Shown in pieces: positions 6,314-7,256 of a stretch of DNA of 7,256 nucleotides. Under the pieces are notes generated by a model that saw nothing but the letters and a program-made list of their open reading frames with translations, was not told the DNA's origin and ran no database searches. Made by a program: the position numbers and the translations under genes. Source of the DNA: an uncultured Aliterella sp. (GTDB lineage: Bacteria > Cyanobacteriota > Cyanobacteriia > Cyanobacteriales > Chroococcidiopsidaceae); assembly GCA_905479905.1 (NCBI GenBank), contig CAJQOK010000209.1, positions 1-7,256 of the forward strand, written 5' to 3'. The number at the start of each line of letters is the position of its first letter. The first letter of the stretch is position 1.

Positions 6314-7256
6314 ATGTTTGTAGTGTGGCAGATTCTAGGAGTTTTGAAATCTATTTTGGAGCATCCTTTTTTCGCAGGGATTACCTTGCTAATTTTGCTA
6401 TGGGCGTGGGTAAAAGAGATACGCGATGTGCAGAAGTACCAGCAGTCAAATAAAGTTACCAGAGAGGCAATTAAGTATTTAAAAGATAAAAAATCTCAAA
6501 GAAATGGTAGCGAAGAAATTATTGCCATAGTTGAGAAGCCAGACAGAACAATTTGGAATTGGATTGAGAACCATATTGAAACGGAGCTTGTTAGCGGAAA
6601 ATATGGGTTAAAAATACATGACAATAGTTTTATTCTGCTGCAATACCCTAGTGTCTTAGCTCGTTCAATTCCCCGTAGTTCATTGTCCTTTGTCCCAACA
6701 TTACTTACTGCCATCGGTCTTATCGGGACTTTCTGGGGCATTTCAACGGGGCTTTCAAAATTTGATTTGAAGGCGATTAATCAGTCTGATAAGTTATTAG
6801 CTGCTAGTATAGGCGTTCTTGGAGGGATGAAAACTGCCTTTACTTCATCTTTAGTAGGGCTTGCTTGTGCCAGTTTATTTATGTTGGTTTTAGCTTGGAG
6901 TGCTGAAGCACGAAAGAAACACCGAGATAACCTGCGTAACGACTTAGATAATATTGCCGTATCTACTACAGAAGACGCTGAACAAAGGACAGCCTTAGCA
7001 CTAAGCAACGCCGCCCAGACAATGATAAATCTTACCCCTCAAGCTATTGGTCAAGAGGTAGGGGCGGCACTTAAACCAATATTCCAGGAAATTCGTCAAG
7101 AGTTAAGCGCTCTAAAAGAAATTAAGAAAGATCAAGGGCAAGAGGTAATGAATAACTTAATTCAGTCGCTTCGTACTGATGTAATCCTACCCATCGCCGA
7201 GCGCTTGGATCAAAGCGCGAAACTAACTCAAGAAGCTTCCACTGCTGTAATGAATC
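6314..7256 (+). CDS. MotA/TolQ/ExbB-family proton-channel subunit, ZorA-like; 3' end beyond the window
   Basis: 314 codons are open to the last base, with no stop. N-terminal membrane helix at residues about 18-33 (PFFAGITLLILLWAWV). A soluble segment of about 90 residues follows (35-123, with the WNWIE and YGLKIHDN regions). TM2 is at about 126-147 (FVPTLLTAIGLIGTFWGIST), carrying the P-x-L-x-x-x-G-x-x-G-T-x-x-G pattern of the family. TM3 is at about 173-195 (KTAFTSSLVGLACASLFMLV), after the GVLGGM turn and carrying the T/S-rich, G-L pore motif. Residues 196-314 are charged and helical (for example PIFQEIRQELSALKEIKKDQ and PIAERLDQSAKLTQEAS), resembling the long intracellular tail of ZorA and longer than ExbB or TolQ would have here. 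ZorA pentamers pair with ZorB to form a proton-driven motor in Zorya anti-phage defence. Neither zorB nor an effector is visible, so an ordinary ExbB/TolQ-like or other motor protein remains possible. Confidence 0.8.
   Translation, partial: MFVVWQILGVLKSILEHPFFAGITLLILLWAWVKEIRDVQKYQQSNKVTREAIKYLKDKKSQRNGSEEIIAIVEKPDRTIWNWIENHIETELVSGKYGLKIHDNSFILLQYPSVLARSIPRSSLSFVPTLLTAIGLIGTFWGISTGLSKFDLKAINQSDKLLAASIGVLGGMKTAFTSSLVGLACASLFMLVLAWSAEARKKHRDNLRNDLDNIAVSTTEDAEQRTALALSNAAQTMINLTPQAIGQEVGAALKPIFQEIRQELSALKEIKKDQGQEVMNNLIQSLRTDVILPIAERLDQSAKLTQEASTAVMN

Noticed and set aside
6496..7008. Minus-strand open frames at 6496-6741 and 6781-7008
   Set aside because: They are antisense to the ZorA-like gene, whose plus-strand frame carries clear membrane motifs and a ribosome-binding site.

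Overview
The window looks cyanobacterial. A glycine-cleavage P-protein fragment of cyanobacterial type opens it. Six perfect HIP1 octamers (GCGATCGC) lie between 1996 and 5295. A GC-rich interspersed repeat of the kind common in filamentous and unicellular cyanobacteria sits in the intergenic region. I cannot name the species.

Layout: (1) 1-1920 (+) is the C-terminal two thirds of gcvP, entering from the left edge and closed by a strong intrinsic terminator at 1945-1972. (2) 1989-5207 (-) is a convergent gene for a 1072-residue HEAT/ARM-repeat solenoid protein with no visible catalytic domain. (3) 5208-5959 has no intact gene. It holds the HEAT gene's upstream region, a perfect 16-bp palindrome, a cyanobacterial dispersed repeat, the remains of a minus-strand coding sequence broken by several frameshifts, and a hairpin followed by seven T. 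(4) 5960 to the right edge (+) is a two-gene unit: an unrecognised 111-residue protein, then 18 bp and a good ribosome-binding site, then a MotA/TolQ/ExbB-family proton-channel subunit that resembles ZorA of the Zorya anti-phage system. The last gene starts at 6314 and is still open at 7256 (314 codons seen).

The left part is housekeeping (one-carbon/glycine metabolism) plus a structural or scaffold protein. The right part looks accessory: a decayed gene and repeats form the boundary, followed by a possible membrane-motor defence operon whose diagnostic partners (ZorB and a helicase or nuclease effector) would lie beyond the window. The ZorA-like assignment rests on membrane topology, the TM2/TM3 motifs and a long helical tail. 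It stays provisional until the downstream genes are seen.
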